This document shows, in pieces, positions 35,462 to 46,700 of a DNA stretch of 64,000 nt. The position numbers and the translations under genes are program-made. The notes under the pieces are model-generated. The model was given only the letters and a program-made list of their open reading frames with translations, did not search any database and was not told where the DNA came from. How positions within the stretch are numbered: the stretch's first letter is position 1; every line of letters begins with the position of its first letter. Source of the stretch: Aquilaria yunnanensis (taxonomy: Eukaryota; Streptophyta; Magnoliopsida; Malvales; Thymelaeaceae); NCBI GenBank assembly GCA_039654915.1, contig CM077594.1:47135001-47199000 (forward strand), written 5' to 3'.

Positions 35462-38400
35462 ATGGCACAAAACACATCGACACTTTCGTTGCGATCGATC
35501 CTTGAGAAGGAAAAACTGAATGGGACCAACTTTCTCAAATGGTACCGAAACTTGAGGATAGTCTTCAAACAAGAGAGAAAGGCCTATGTCCTAGAGCAGC
35601 CCATTCCGAATGAGCCTGCTACCACTGCCCCAAGAGCTGAAATGGAGCTCACAAGAGGCATTCTGATGATGCTTTGGATGTTGCATACCTCATGCTTATT
35701 ACCATGGAATCTGAGCTTCAGAAGCAACATGAGAACATGGGGGCGTTCGATATGATCAAACATCTCAAAATGCTTTTCCAAGAGCAAGCTAGGCATGAGA
35801 GGTTTGAGACCTCGAAGGCATTGTTTCAGTGCAAAATGTCTGAGGGAAGTCCCGTGGGTCCTCATGTGCTCAACATGATTGGGTACATTGAGAATCTTGA
35901 GAATTTGGGATTTGCTCTTCAGAAAGAGTTGGCTATTGATGTAGTCTTGCAATCGTTACCTGAAAGCTACAGTCAGTTCGTCATGAACTATAACATGAAC
36001 GACCTTGACAAGTCCCTCCCTGAATTGCTCAACATGTTGAGAACTACTGAGCAAAACCTTAAGAAGGCTAAGCCCATTTTGATGGTTCAAAAGGGCAAGG
36101 GAAAAGGAAAAGCCAACAAAAAGAAGGATAAAGCTAATGGAAAGTCCAATGCTAGTTCTTTTTCAGCTGCACTGAAACCAAAGGGTGGTGTGGAAAAGGA
36201 AGGGGAGTGCTTCCATTGTAAGCAACCTGGACACTGGAAGTGCAACTGTAAGCTCTATCTTGAAGAACTTGCTAAGGAAAAGGAAAGTAAGACTTCCACT
36301 TCAGGTATTTTTGTTATAGAGGCTAACTTTTCTACTTCCTCATCTTGGGTATTGGATACTGGATGTGGATCTCATATTTGTGCAAATGTGCAGGATCTAA
36401 GTAGAAGTAGAAGATTGGCCCGAGGTGAAGTGGACCTACGTGTTGGAAATGGAGCAAGGGTTGCTGCCTTAGCCGTAGGGACTTATGTTCTCACTTTACC
36501 TAGTGGATTAGATTTAGAATTAGACAACTGCTACTTTGTGCCTACTGTTAGTAGAAATTTGATTTCTATTTCTTGTTTGGACAAGAAAGGTTTTTCATTT
36601 ATAATAAAGGACAAGTGTTGTTCTATTTATTTGAATGAAATCTTTTATGGTAGTGCTCAACTTAGCAATGGGTTGTATGTTCTAGACCTTGAAGATCCAA
36701 TCTATAATGTGAATACCAAGAAGGTCAGATTAAATGATTCAAACTCGACCTATCTCTAGCACTGTCGCTTAGGCCATATAAATGAGACCCGCATATCCAA
36801 GCTCCATAAGGATGGACTCTTGGACTCATTTGATTTTGAATCATATGAGACATGTGAGTCATGTTTGTTGGGCAAGATGACCAAAGCCCCATTCACAGGG
36901 CAAAGTGAAAGGGCTAATGACTTACTAGGACTCATACATAGTGATGTATGTGGCCCTATGTCTACACAAGCTAGAGGAGGTTTCCAATACTTCATTACTT
37001 TCACTGATGACTTCAGCAGATATGGCTATGTGTATCTTATGAGACACAAGTCAGAATCCTTTGAAAAGTTCAAAGAATTCAAGAATGAAGTAGAGAATCA
37101 ACTCGGGAAGAGTATCAAAGTGCTTTGATCAGATCGAGGTGGAGAGTACTTGGATCGAGAATTCCTTGACTATCTGAAAGAGTGTGGTATAGTATCACAA
37201 CTCACTCCACCAAGCACACCTCAATGGAGTGGTGTTTCTACAAGGAGAAATCGAACTCTGTTAGACATGGTTCGCTCCATGATGAGTCAAGCTGACCTTC
37301 CAAACTCCTTTTGGGGACATGCTCTAGAGACAGCCGCTTTTATACTAAACCGAGTTCCATCTAAATCGATTCAAAAGACACCATATGAGATATGGAGTGG
37401 GAGGCGTCCCAATTTGTCTTTTATGAAGATTTGGGGCTGTGACGCTTATGTAAAACATCAATCCTCTAACAAACTACGGCCCAAATCTCAAAAATGTCTT
37501 TTTGTTGGGTATCCCAAAGAAACAAAGGGTTAATATTTCTACAATCCCTCTGAGCAAAAAGTGTTTGTTGCTCGAACTGGTGTCTTTTTGGAGAAAGAGT
37601 TTATCTCTAAAGGAACTAGGGGGAGGAAAGTAGAACTTGAAAAAATTCAAGAACAACAAGGAGACATCGAACCTAAAATGGAACCTGAACAGACACCACA
37701 AGATGTTGTGGTTCAAGAGTCTATTCCTGTAGCACAAAGCCCACGTAGGACTGGTAGGATTCGGCGTGAGCCCGAGAGATATGGATTTCTCATGACTCAC
37801 ACCGGTGATGTGATGCTCATGGATCAAGATGAGCCCACAACCTACCAACAAGCTATATCGGGGCCTGACTCTGAGAAGTGGCTAGTGGCCATGAAATCCG
37901 AGATGGAATCCATGTATGAAAACCAAGTGTGGACTTTGGTTGACCCACCTGAAGGGGTAAAACCCATAGGGTGCAAATGGGTTTTCAAGAAGAAAACTGA
38001 CATGGATGGTAATGTGATTACCTTTAAGGGACGATTGGTCGCAAAAGGTTTCAAGCAAATTCATGGTATTGACTATGATGAAACTTTTTCACCAGTTGCT
38101 ATGCTTAAATCCATCCAAATTTTGTTTGCTATTGCTGCACACTATGATTATGAGATATGGCAAATGGATGTCAAAACTGCATTCCTAAATGGAAAGCTAC
38201 TTGAGAATGTGTACATGACACAACCTGAGAGTTTTGTCACTCCTGGGAATGCCAATAAAGTGTGCAAATTGCAAAGGTCCATTTATGGATTGAAGCAAGC
38301 TTCTCGAAGTTGGAATCTTCATTTTGATGATGCAATCAAAGAGTTTGGTTTTATCAAAAATGAAGATGAACCTTGTGTCTACAAGAAGGTTAGTGGGAGC

Positions 38401-39150
38401 GCTATTGTCTTCTTGGTGTTGTATGTAGATGACATACTACTCGTCGGGAATGACATTCCTGAGCTACAGTCTGTGAAGACTTGGCTAGGGAAATGTTTCT
38501 CTATGAAGGACTTGGGTGAAGCAGCCTATGTGTTAGGCATCAGGATCTATAGAGATAGATCTAGAAAGTTTCTTGGCCTAAGTCAAAGTACATATATTGA
38601 CAAGGTGCTAAAGAGGTTTAGCATGCAAGATTCCAAGAAAGGATTCTTGCCCATGTCACATGGTATCACTCTTTCCAGATCTCAGTGTCTGAGTACAACC
38701 GAGGAGAGAGAGCGCATGAGCAAGATTCCATATGCCTCAGTAATTGGATCTATCATGTATGCCATGATATGTACTCGTCCCGATGTCTCATATGCTTTGA
38801 GCATGACGAGTAGGTACCAATCGAACCCTGGTGAAAGTCACTGGACAGCTGTTAAGAACATCCTTAAGTACTTACGAAGGACTAAGGATGCATTCTTGGT
38901 CTTTGGAGGTGAAGATCAGCTCGTTGTAAGGGGTTACACCGATGCAAGCTTCTAATCCGATAAGGATGATTTTAGATCGCAATCTGGTTATGTGTTTTGT
39001 ATTGGTGGTGGTGCTGTGAGCTGGAAGAGTTCAAAGCAAGAGACAGTAGCTGACTCTACAACAGAATCTGAGTACATTGCCGCCTCTGATGCTGCGAAGG
39101 AGGCAGTTTGGATCAAGAAGTTCATCACTGAACTTGGAGTGGTTCCAAGC
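35462..39150 (+). pseudogene. Copia gag-pol polyprotein (first part)
   Basis: ATG at 35462 opens a UBN2-type gag (LNGTNFLKWYRNLR). A frameshift near 35665 moves to the frame used from 35674 onward. Domains in order: CCHC knuckle (CFHCKQPGHWKCNC, about 36210); protease with DTGC (about 36357); integrase with an H-C-C zinc region, SDVCGP and SDRGGEY; and reverse transcriptase with YVDD (about 38428). RNase H follows from about 38925 up to the Tat insertion at 39150. Stops lie at 36757, 37126, 37531 and 38953 in an otherwise single frame. The integrase glutamate position (normally GV..ERRNR) reads GVSTRRNR, so the catalytic triad lacks its Glu. RNase H resumes at about 58735. Confidence 0.88.
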
Positions 39151-40123
39151 TGATAGCCAAAGGCTATTGCCTCCTCGGTAGTAACTCCCTACCAGAACAT
39201 TGGCCGAGGAGTCTGACGTCACCCAAGAGAGGATCTTTTCACTCACCTCGGAAGGTGCGAAGTCAAACACTATGAGCTCGAGACTTTGGTTAGCTCGTCA
39301 GGAATTCCGAGGACAACACCATCTCCATCGAGGGGCCAAACTGACCGTCTTCGGGTAAGAGAGCCATCTCTCTGAAGCAAGGAAGAATCTCCCTGAAGGC
39401 AGAGGCCCCGAAGAGGATCTTCCCCGAACAAGAAACACTTGAACAAGGGAATCCCCGAACTGTGGGTGTGAGTCCCGAAGAAGGTGTTCATCAAGGGAAC
39501 TCCCAGAACTATGGGATAGATCCTGAAGGAGGTGCTCGCACCGAAGGACGGATAGAATCCGAAAAGGGTGCACGCACCGAAGGGCGACCTCGCCCAGGGG
39601 ACCTCGGGAGTACGGTATGAGCATTTAAGGAGCCTCTGACATGTCGCCCACAAGCCCTACACGTCACATCAGAACGGCGAACTGACACGCCGCAGCCGCC
39701 CCAATCCTGACACAACTTGTCCGGGTCCAGGGGCTAAAGGAGGCTGCAAATGGCTGCTTGTCCCCTAGGTCCGAAAGCACAGATCAAATCCGACCGAACA
39801 CATGTCATGATCTTAACGGACCACCTACTCCTATAAATACTAGGAAAGGGGACTGGGCAAAGGATGGGCATTTTCCTCCCTCTGAGAAAACACAAAATAG
39901 GCAAGACACTTGATCCCTTAGTGTTCTTCCTCCACTTTCACTTAGAAAACTGACTTTGGCGTCGGAGGGTCTTCCCTGAAAAAGCAAACCGGGGACCTCC
40001 TAACCTCTTCTTTGAGCTTTTCAGGCACACTCAGCTGGGAAACCAAAGCTCCAGGCACTCGCCTCCTCAGGAAGTCTCTCCACCTGTCAACATGACAGCA
40101 AACGAAGATGCTTTGGGGCGTCA
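39151..40123 (+). repeat. Tat 5' LTR (973 bp)
   Basis: It starts TGATAGCCAAAGGCTAT (a short inverted repeat) and ends GGGGCGTCA, directly before the primer site. A TATAAATA box lies at 39832-39839, and the GGCGTCGGAGG block near 39958 is common to all Tat LTRs here. Confidence 0.85.
39832..39839 (+). promoter_or_regulatory. TATA box of Tat LTR
   Basis: TATAAATA lies downstream of the CCGACCGAACACATGTCATGA block. The equivalent TATAAAT occurs at 62911-62917 in another Tat LTR. Confidence 0.55.
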
Positions 40124-41108
40124 TTTGGCGCCGTCTGTGGGAACCTACTCCCAGGTAGCTGTTGTCGAAACTCGGCATTCGAAGGACAAAGGACTCCCGA
40201 AGTCCCCGTCCGCGCCTGAGACCCAACCAGCTACCGAACAAAGTCCCCCAGAGACTTCCTTGCCTGAAGAGGAACGCCCTCTTGTCATCACCATGGGTTT
40301 TTTACGAGACTTTCAGAGGTCTGTTGTGGCTGAAATGACACAACAGATAGACCGAAGGTAGCCGCAACCAGCCCAGGCGCAAAAACCCACTTCGCCAGCA
40401 CGACCTCGGGAGAAAAGCCCAAGGGCAACCCATCATAGCTCAGGAAGTGGGGAGCCACGGGAAGAGTCCTCGACAGATAACTTGCCCCTCGGAGCACGGC
40501 TGGCGGAAAGAGCGAGGTCTGAACGACCCGAAGTCCCGTCCAGAAGAAGTTTGTCCCCAGAGGCAAGGTCCCCCTCACCTCGGTACCGAAGTCGCTCCCC
40601 GAAGAGACGGCAACAGTCCTCTTACCGAAGAACCTCCAAGCACCAGGAAGAGGAGCCCAGTGCTACACTCCTCCAGGAGAAAGTCTTGGCAAGGCTGGAG
40701 ATAGTGGAACAGCAGGTGGCACGCAAGCCTGTTTGGGCCAGGCTAATTGAAACCGTCTTTGGAGATGAAACTCCTTTCTCCTGAACAGTGGTCGAGGCGG
40801 CCATGCCAAGTGACTTCAGGCTACCTCGGTTGGAGACCTATGAGGGTCGGACTGATCCCCAGGCCCACCTAACAAAGTACAAACGCAGCATGGTGCTACA
40901 CGGGGCTGATGATGCTACACTATGCAAGGGCTTTGAAGTCACCCTCGCAGGACCAGCAACTGCCTGGTACAATTCCCTGCCTCCCGGAAACATCAGGGGG
41001 TTCTAGGAGCTGTCCACAGTGTTCACCTAACAGTTCATTGGGAGCAAGCCCACGGCGAAGATGCCCGTCCAGATGTTTGACATAGCACAAAGAAACGGGG
41101 AGACCATC
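40092..41108 (+). pseudogene. Tat gag, N-terminal part
   Basis: The frame opens with an ATG inside the LTR end (40092) and runs through the primer site into gag. It has an Arg/Ser/Pro-rich region (RSLSPEARSPSP), then the gag core (FRLPRLETYEGRTDP, AHLTKYKR, ATAWYNSLPP). In-frame stops lie at 40359 (TAG), 40782 (TGA), 41004 (TAG) and 41028 (TAA). The frame is cut after codon ATC (41106-41108) by the Tekay insertion and continues at 50957. The true start codon is uncertain: the frame crossing the LTR is conserved in the copy at 63166, but that copy lacks this ATG. Confidence 0.78.
40126..40142 (+). other. Tat primer-binding site
   Basis: TGGCGCCGTCTGTGGGA starts two bases after the LTR end. 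It differs from the Met-tRNA type used by the other families here. The matching site at 63202 reads TGGCGCAGTCTGTGGGA. Confidence 0.75.
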
Positions 41109-42136
41109 TGTTACGGCCCTTCTAGAGGGAGGTAAGGACTTTAGAATTTAGTGTAGAATTTTAATTTAAGTTTGCCTAGCAAGAATTAAGAAGTTTGCCA
41201 AAGTTCACTAAGTTCCGACAAGAATAAAGCTCTGAACTAAGTTCAGGGGCAAAATGGTAATTTTGCACCCTGAGTGGCCGGGACGAGTCCCGAGTGTTTT
41301 AAAATGAATTTTTAGAACTTAACTTTTAACCTTAACTCAAACTCAACAAATAGACAAGAATTTAATCAAGAACTGTTAAATTACAAAGATGGGGGACCTA
41401 ATTGCACAAAACTTGAAACCTTGGTGGTTTGAAGGGTTAAGTGGGGTTTAAGAAGAGGGAAGAGGGGTTTGGGCTGCCATAACCCGTTTTCCAGCTTCTC
41501 AACTCCATTTCTCTCTCAAATTAAGCTTGGAATCAAAAGCTTTTGGTGCCAAAAGGTGTGGTTTGAAGTGTTCAAGCTTGGAGAAGTGATTTTCAAGCTT
41601 GAATCCATGTTTTTGAGGCGTGGAAGAGTGTTTTTCTCCATCCCCTGTTTTTGAACGAGGTATGATTCATGTTCTTGATTGAATTCGTGTTATTTGATTG
41701 ATTGGAAGCTTGGGTTTTGGTTGGAAGAGGTGTTTTTGATGTTTAGGAGCTTTGTTTTGGTTTGAATTTGTGTAGAACTTTGGAAGCTTATTTGGAAGAG
41801 GAAGGGTTCGAATTCTTGCTTGTTCTTGGTGTTAAGGTAAGGGAGAAAGTGTTTTTAAGTTGTTGGATTGCTTTTGAATTGAAATGGATTGAGAAAGTTG
41901 AGTAATTTTTGGTTATGGTATGAAGAAACGTTTTGGGAATTATGATGGACTAGCTATGTTCGAAGCATTGGTTTGATGCTTCTAATGCATCATAGTTTGG
42001 CTTTGATAGTTGGTTTTGTTCCTTGCAACATGTACTTCATGTGTATGAAATTTGGTAACTTTTGATGCTTGTTTGCTATATGTATTTGGTTGCCAAAGTT
42101 CGTAGCAGCAAACGGCCGAATTCTGCATTTCTGCAG

Positions 42137-42264
42137 AATTGGCGACGCGGCGCCAATTGGCCCGAAAATTGGCGACGCGTCGCCAATTCAATTTTTCTTC
42201 ACAGAGCGTTTGTTCGTCGGCGACGCGTCGCCAATTCCTTTTGCCTTTGGCGACGCGGCGCCAA
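42137..42264. repeat. Four GC-rich palindromes in Tekay LTR
   Basis: Units built on TTGGCGACGCGTCGCCAA lie at 42137-42158, 42167-42188, 42217-42236 and 42247-42264. The second is a perfect 22-bp palindrome, and the first and fourth carry GCGGCG in place of GCGTCG. The same array is in the 3' LTR (49471-49598), and a diverged array sits in the old solo LTR (27148-27246). Confidence 0.9.
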
Positions 42265-42699
42265 CACAAGAAAATGGGGGGTTTGACTTTTTGCTGCGTT
42301 GACCCGACCGAGACTACGGAAGGTTCGGAACGTGCCTAAGGGTCCGAGGATCCCGATGGTACTCCGAAACTTCCGAAAGTCCCACCGGAAGTATGAGTTT
42401 TCTTGAACTGTTTGAGGTAAGTAAGTTGCTTAGGCAACAAGTAAGGAAACGAATGTTGCAATTGAACTTAATTAGCTATCAATAGCTCAGGTGAGAGGTT
42501 TAGAACCCTCGTCGGCCTAGCCGTGCGGTAGCCACGAGGCCCCGAGGCGAAACCTTGTTCATCTAGTTTACATCAAAGAGGCCCTGCGGCCTAGTCTACA
42601 AGTCCCGTCATAAATTCCCCTGCATAACAACTAGGTGAGAGGTTTTATGTTTGAATTAGGCTTGCTAAGGTTCGCCCTTGAGCCATATGATAGGTTGCT

Positions 42700-42795
42700 A
42701 AGTGATAGCGCTTGGCCTATATGTCAGGTTGCTAAGTGATGGCGCTTGGCCTGTATATGTGTCAGGTTGCTAAGTGATTGCACTTGGCCTGATAC
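42700..42795 (+). repeat. Three tandem ~35-bp units in Tekay LTR
   Basis: Each unit contains AGGTTGCTAAGTGAT followed by a CGCTTGGCCT-like end (CACTTGGCCT in the third). The copy in the 3' LTR lies about 7334 bases to the right. Confidence 0.8.
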
Positions 42796-43624
42796 AGAGG
42801 ACTACTTGAGGAGAGGTCTACCGGCCTAGTATATATATATATGACTAGTACCCTCATGCTGTGTGAGCTCGCAGCCAGAGTCCTAGCTTTTTCTTGCAGG
42901 TACATCGAAGACCCTTACTGAGAATGTTGAATTCTCACTCCCTGTTTGTTATGCAGAGTCTGGAGTAGCAGGACCGGATAATCGCTGAGGATTATCACGG
43001 TAGTACCTTTTTGTGTGTAAAGGTACGGTAGTTGAGAAACTTTAAGTTTCTAGCTTGCTTAAGTGTTTAATTGGTCAGTTGGTCAGGCTGTGGTACTAAC
43101 TTGCTTCTTCCTTTGGCTGCAGAGCCTAGTAGCACTTGGCACAGGACTTGTGAGACTCGCCACTGGGACAGGAGTCCAAAGTGGGAGCTAGGGTAAAAGA
43201 TCTCAGCAAAGTCTTGTATTTTGATACAGTACTTTATTTTGCCTCCGGTATTTATGTTATAAAGAGTCCTTGACTCAGGGGATTGTTCTCTGGGTGAGAG
43301 CATTAGTTACTTATGTATAAATGCTTTCACGAGCGGTGTATGTGTAGTTAATCACTCAAAGGTTGATTTTGCTATGCTTTGGCATTTTGTATTTATTTAT
43401 ATAGAATTTTACTTAGCCGGCTAAATGTCTAAATGTTTAAATGTTTTATGGTTTTAATAAACCAAGTCAAAGCATAAGTGCATACATATTGCATTTCTAG
43501 GTTAATCAACTAGTAGCATTGGATTTAATCCACACACATAACCAGCTAGCCAATTACAATCCACCGTGAGACAAACGCTCACAGGGTATCCCGGGCAGGG
43601 GCACGGGGATCGTGTCAGTGTTTT

Positions 43625-43637
43625 TGGTATCAGAGCT
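43625..43637 (+). other. Tekay primer-binding site
   Basis: TGGTATCAGAGCT (initiator Met tRNA type) lies seven bases after the 5' LTR end. Confidence 0.85.
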
Positions 43638-43760
43638 AAGGGTTTTATTTCATGGATATTGGAGGCTTAGACTGAGATCTAGTAGTAAAGTCCAAGTGCT
43701 AGGAAGTTAGTACTGACCAACATCTGGGGAAATGTTGTCTGGTTGTGGTTGCAGGTTATT

Positions 43761-46700
43761 ATGGTTGATACGAGGTCTGGAACTTCGAGGGGGACTAGGG
43801 AACCTGGTGAAGGTTCTAGTGACCCAGTTGTGGCGAGGTTGGATGAGATATCCAGAGTGCTACAGGGTTTGACTGAGACTATGGCTCAGGTGGCACAGGG
43901 TATGAACACTCTTGTAACAGAGATGTTCAGAGATTATGGGGACAGAGGTGTTGTCCAGGAGGAAGTTGAGCCACAACAGGAACAGGAAAGGCATGCTGAG
44001 CAACAGCAAGTGCCTAGAGCTCAGGAACCCAGAAATCAAGTTCTTGAGGAGGTTGAGGAACCAGAAATGATGGAGGCTCCAAGGAGGGGAGACACTCCAC
44101 ATCAGATGAGGTTGCTGGAAAAGTTTAAGACAGTTGATCCACCTAGCTTTGACGGGACAGGAGATCCTGATAGAGCAGAGGATTGGTTGTCTGTTATGAA
44201 CAGACTCTTTACTTGTGGTGGCTATGAGACAGAGCAAAGGATGGTTCTAGTACCTTTCTTTCTGAGAGGGAGAGCCAGTCTTTGGTGGGACGACGTGATG
44301 GAGTTATTGAGGGAGAGTAATGGCACTCGTCCAGAGCACAAGAAAAAGGTGCTCAAGTGGTCAGACTTCGAGAAGAAGTTCAGACAGGAGTATATCAGTG
44401 AAGCTGCACAGGATCAGAGGAGGATCCAGTTTGAGAATCTGACACAGGGGGAGATGTCAGTACGAGAGTATGAGCAGCGATACAATTCACTTATCCGGTA
44501 TGCTCCATACATGTTGGGTAATGATGAGCTGAAAGCCAAGAAGTTTTCCCAGGGCCTGAAGCCTATTTTCAGGAGGTATATGGCGACAGTTGACATCAGA
44601 AGTTATCGCCAGATGGTTCAGAAGGCATTGGCATTGGAAAGGGAATTCGAGGATTCCAGGGCACCTATGAAAAAGGTGGAAGCTGGGCCATCTAACTTGG
44701 GGAAAAGTGCTGGAAAGCGACCAATGGTAGGGAACCAGGATCCATCTAAGAGGAGGAGGACAGGTGTGTGTCCTAGGTGCAGACGGTTCCATGGTGGAAG
44801 ACCATGTACACTGGGCACAGATATTTGTAATGTCTGTGGTCAGAGAGGGCATTGGGCCAGGGACTGCCCAAGAGTTCGATCAGTTACAGGTCCATCTTGG
44901 GCTTTACCTCCAGTACCGCTTGCTATTGGGAACCGGCCTGGAGTAGTTGCTGCAGCAGTGAACCCAAGAGTCTTCGCTTTGACGAACCAGGCGGCTAGAG
45001 AACCGCCAGCTGTACGAGGTAATTTTACTTTTCTGAGCAGTAGTGTTAGAGTGCTTTTCGATACGGGAGCTACTCTTTCAGTGATATCTTCTGCCTTGGT
45101 AGATAAGCATAGTTTACAGCGTGAAATTGCGGGTGAGTTGAGACTCATCAGGACTGCAGGGAGAGGTTTTATTGTGACCAATGAAGTGGTTACTAGGTAT
45201 CCTTTGCAGTTAGGTGATTATGACTTTTGTTGTGAGTTGTGGGTGATTGAGTTGAAATCATATGACCTGGTGCTAGGAATGGATTGGTTGAGTAAGCACA
45301 AGGCACAAATTAACTGTGAGAATCACTCAGTTGACATCATTGATGCTCATGGAGCTAGAGTGACTTGCACAGGAGGGTTGGCATCTAGTGCTAAGAGTTT
45401 ACACCTTAGACTTGTAGATACCATCCCTGTAGTTGGTGAAGAGGAGTATTACTCGTTGAATGGAGTAGCTATAGAGGAAGAGTTGGGAAGCATTCCTGTA
45501 GCTAATCAGTTTCCTGAGGTGTTTCCAGTGGAGTTACCTGGGTTACCACCTAGGAGGGATACTGAGTTTGCTATCCATCTGCAACCAGGGGTTGAGCCTA
45601 TTTCTGTACCACCTTATAGGATGTCGGCTCCTGAGATGGATGAGTTGAAGAAGCAGTTGGAGGAACTGCTAGGGAAAGGTTTCATAAGACCGAGTGTATC
45701 ACCGTGGGGAGCTCCAGTGGTATTTGTGAAGAAGAAAGATGGGACTTTTAGGTTGTGCATCGATTACAGGAAGTTGAATGCAGTGACAGTTAAGAATAAG
45801 TATCCACTTCCTAGAATTGATGATTTGTTTGACAGACTCAGAGGAGCGAGGGTGTTTTCTAGGATTGATCTTCGGTCTGGGTATTTTCAGATCAGAGTTA
45901 AGGAGGAAGACATTCCGAAGACTGCCTTCAGGACAAGGTACGGACATTATGAGTATACGGTTATGCCTTTTGGTGTGACTAATGCTCCAGCAGTGTTTAT
46001 GGAAGCTATGAATCGGATCTTTAAGCCATTTCTGGATCAGTTTGTTGAGGTCTTCATCGATGATATTCTGATCTATTCACAGTCTACAGCAGAGCATGAG
46101 GAGCACCTTAGAACGGTTTTGCAAGTGCTGAAGGATAATCAGTACTATGCAAAATTTTCTAAGTGTGAGTTTTGGTACGAGAGGATTCAGTTTTTGGGGC
46201 ATATTATCAGTGCTCAAGGTTTGTCAGTTGATCCTGAAAAGGTTCAAGCAGTGGTTGATTGGAGGAGACCGACTACAGTTACAGAGGTCAGGAGTTTCTT
46301 GGGTCTAGCAGGTTACTACAGACGCTTCATAGAGAAATTCTCTGTGATAGCTACGCCGTTGACAGCATTGACCAGGAAAGATCAGAAATTTGAGTGGACA
46401 CCGAAGTGTGAAGAAGCCTACATGAAGCTGAAGGAAAAGTTGACCAGTGCACCCATACTTGTGTTACCAGACCCGGACAGAGCCTTTACAGTTTATACTG
46501 ATGCGTCAGGTTCAGGTTTAGGTTGTGTTCTACATCAGGACAGTCAGGTAATTGCTTATGGTTCGAGACAGCTGAGGCCTAATGAGTTGAACTACCCTGT
46601 TCATGATCTTGAGCTTGCAGCAGTGATCTTTGCACTGAAATTATGGAGACATTATTTGATGGGAAGATCGTTCAGAATCTTCACTGATCACAAGAGTTTG

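Larger units (their letters stand above)
41109..43617 (+). repeat. Tekay family-2 5' LTR (2509 bp)
   Basis: It starts TGTTACGG and ends CGTGTCA. It contains four GC-rich palindromes (42137-42264), three copies of a roughly 35-bp repeat (about 42700-42795) and a short (TA)n run near 42832. The matching LTR starts 7334 bases further on. Confidence 0.95.

Noticed and set aside
42062..42339. Open frames encoding repeated WRR(V/G)AN or RRQ peptides
   Set aside because: They are by-products of the GC palindromes in the LTR and occur in several frames and both strands.
43743..43760. Upstream start of the Tekay polyprotein
   Set aside because: The codon at 43743 is TTG; the first in-frame ATG is 43761 and fits gag starts of the family.
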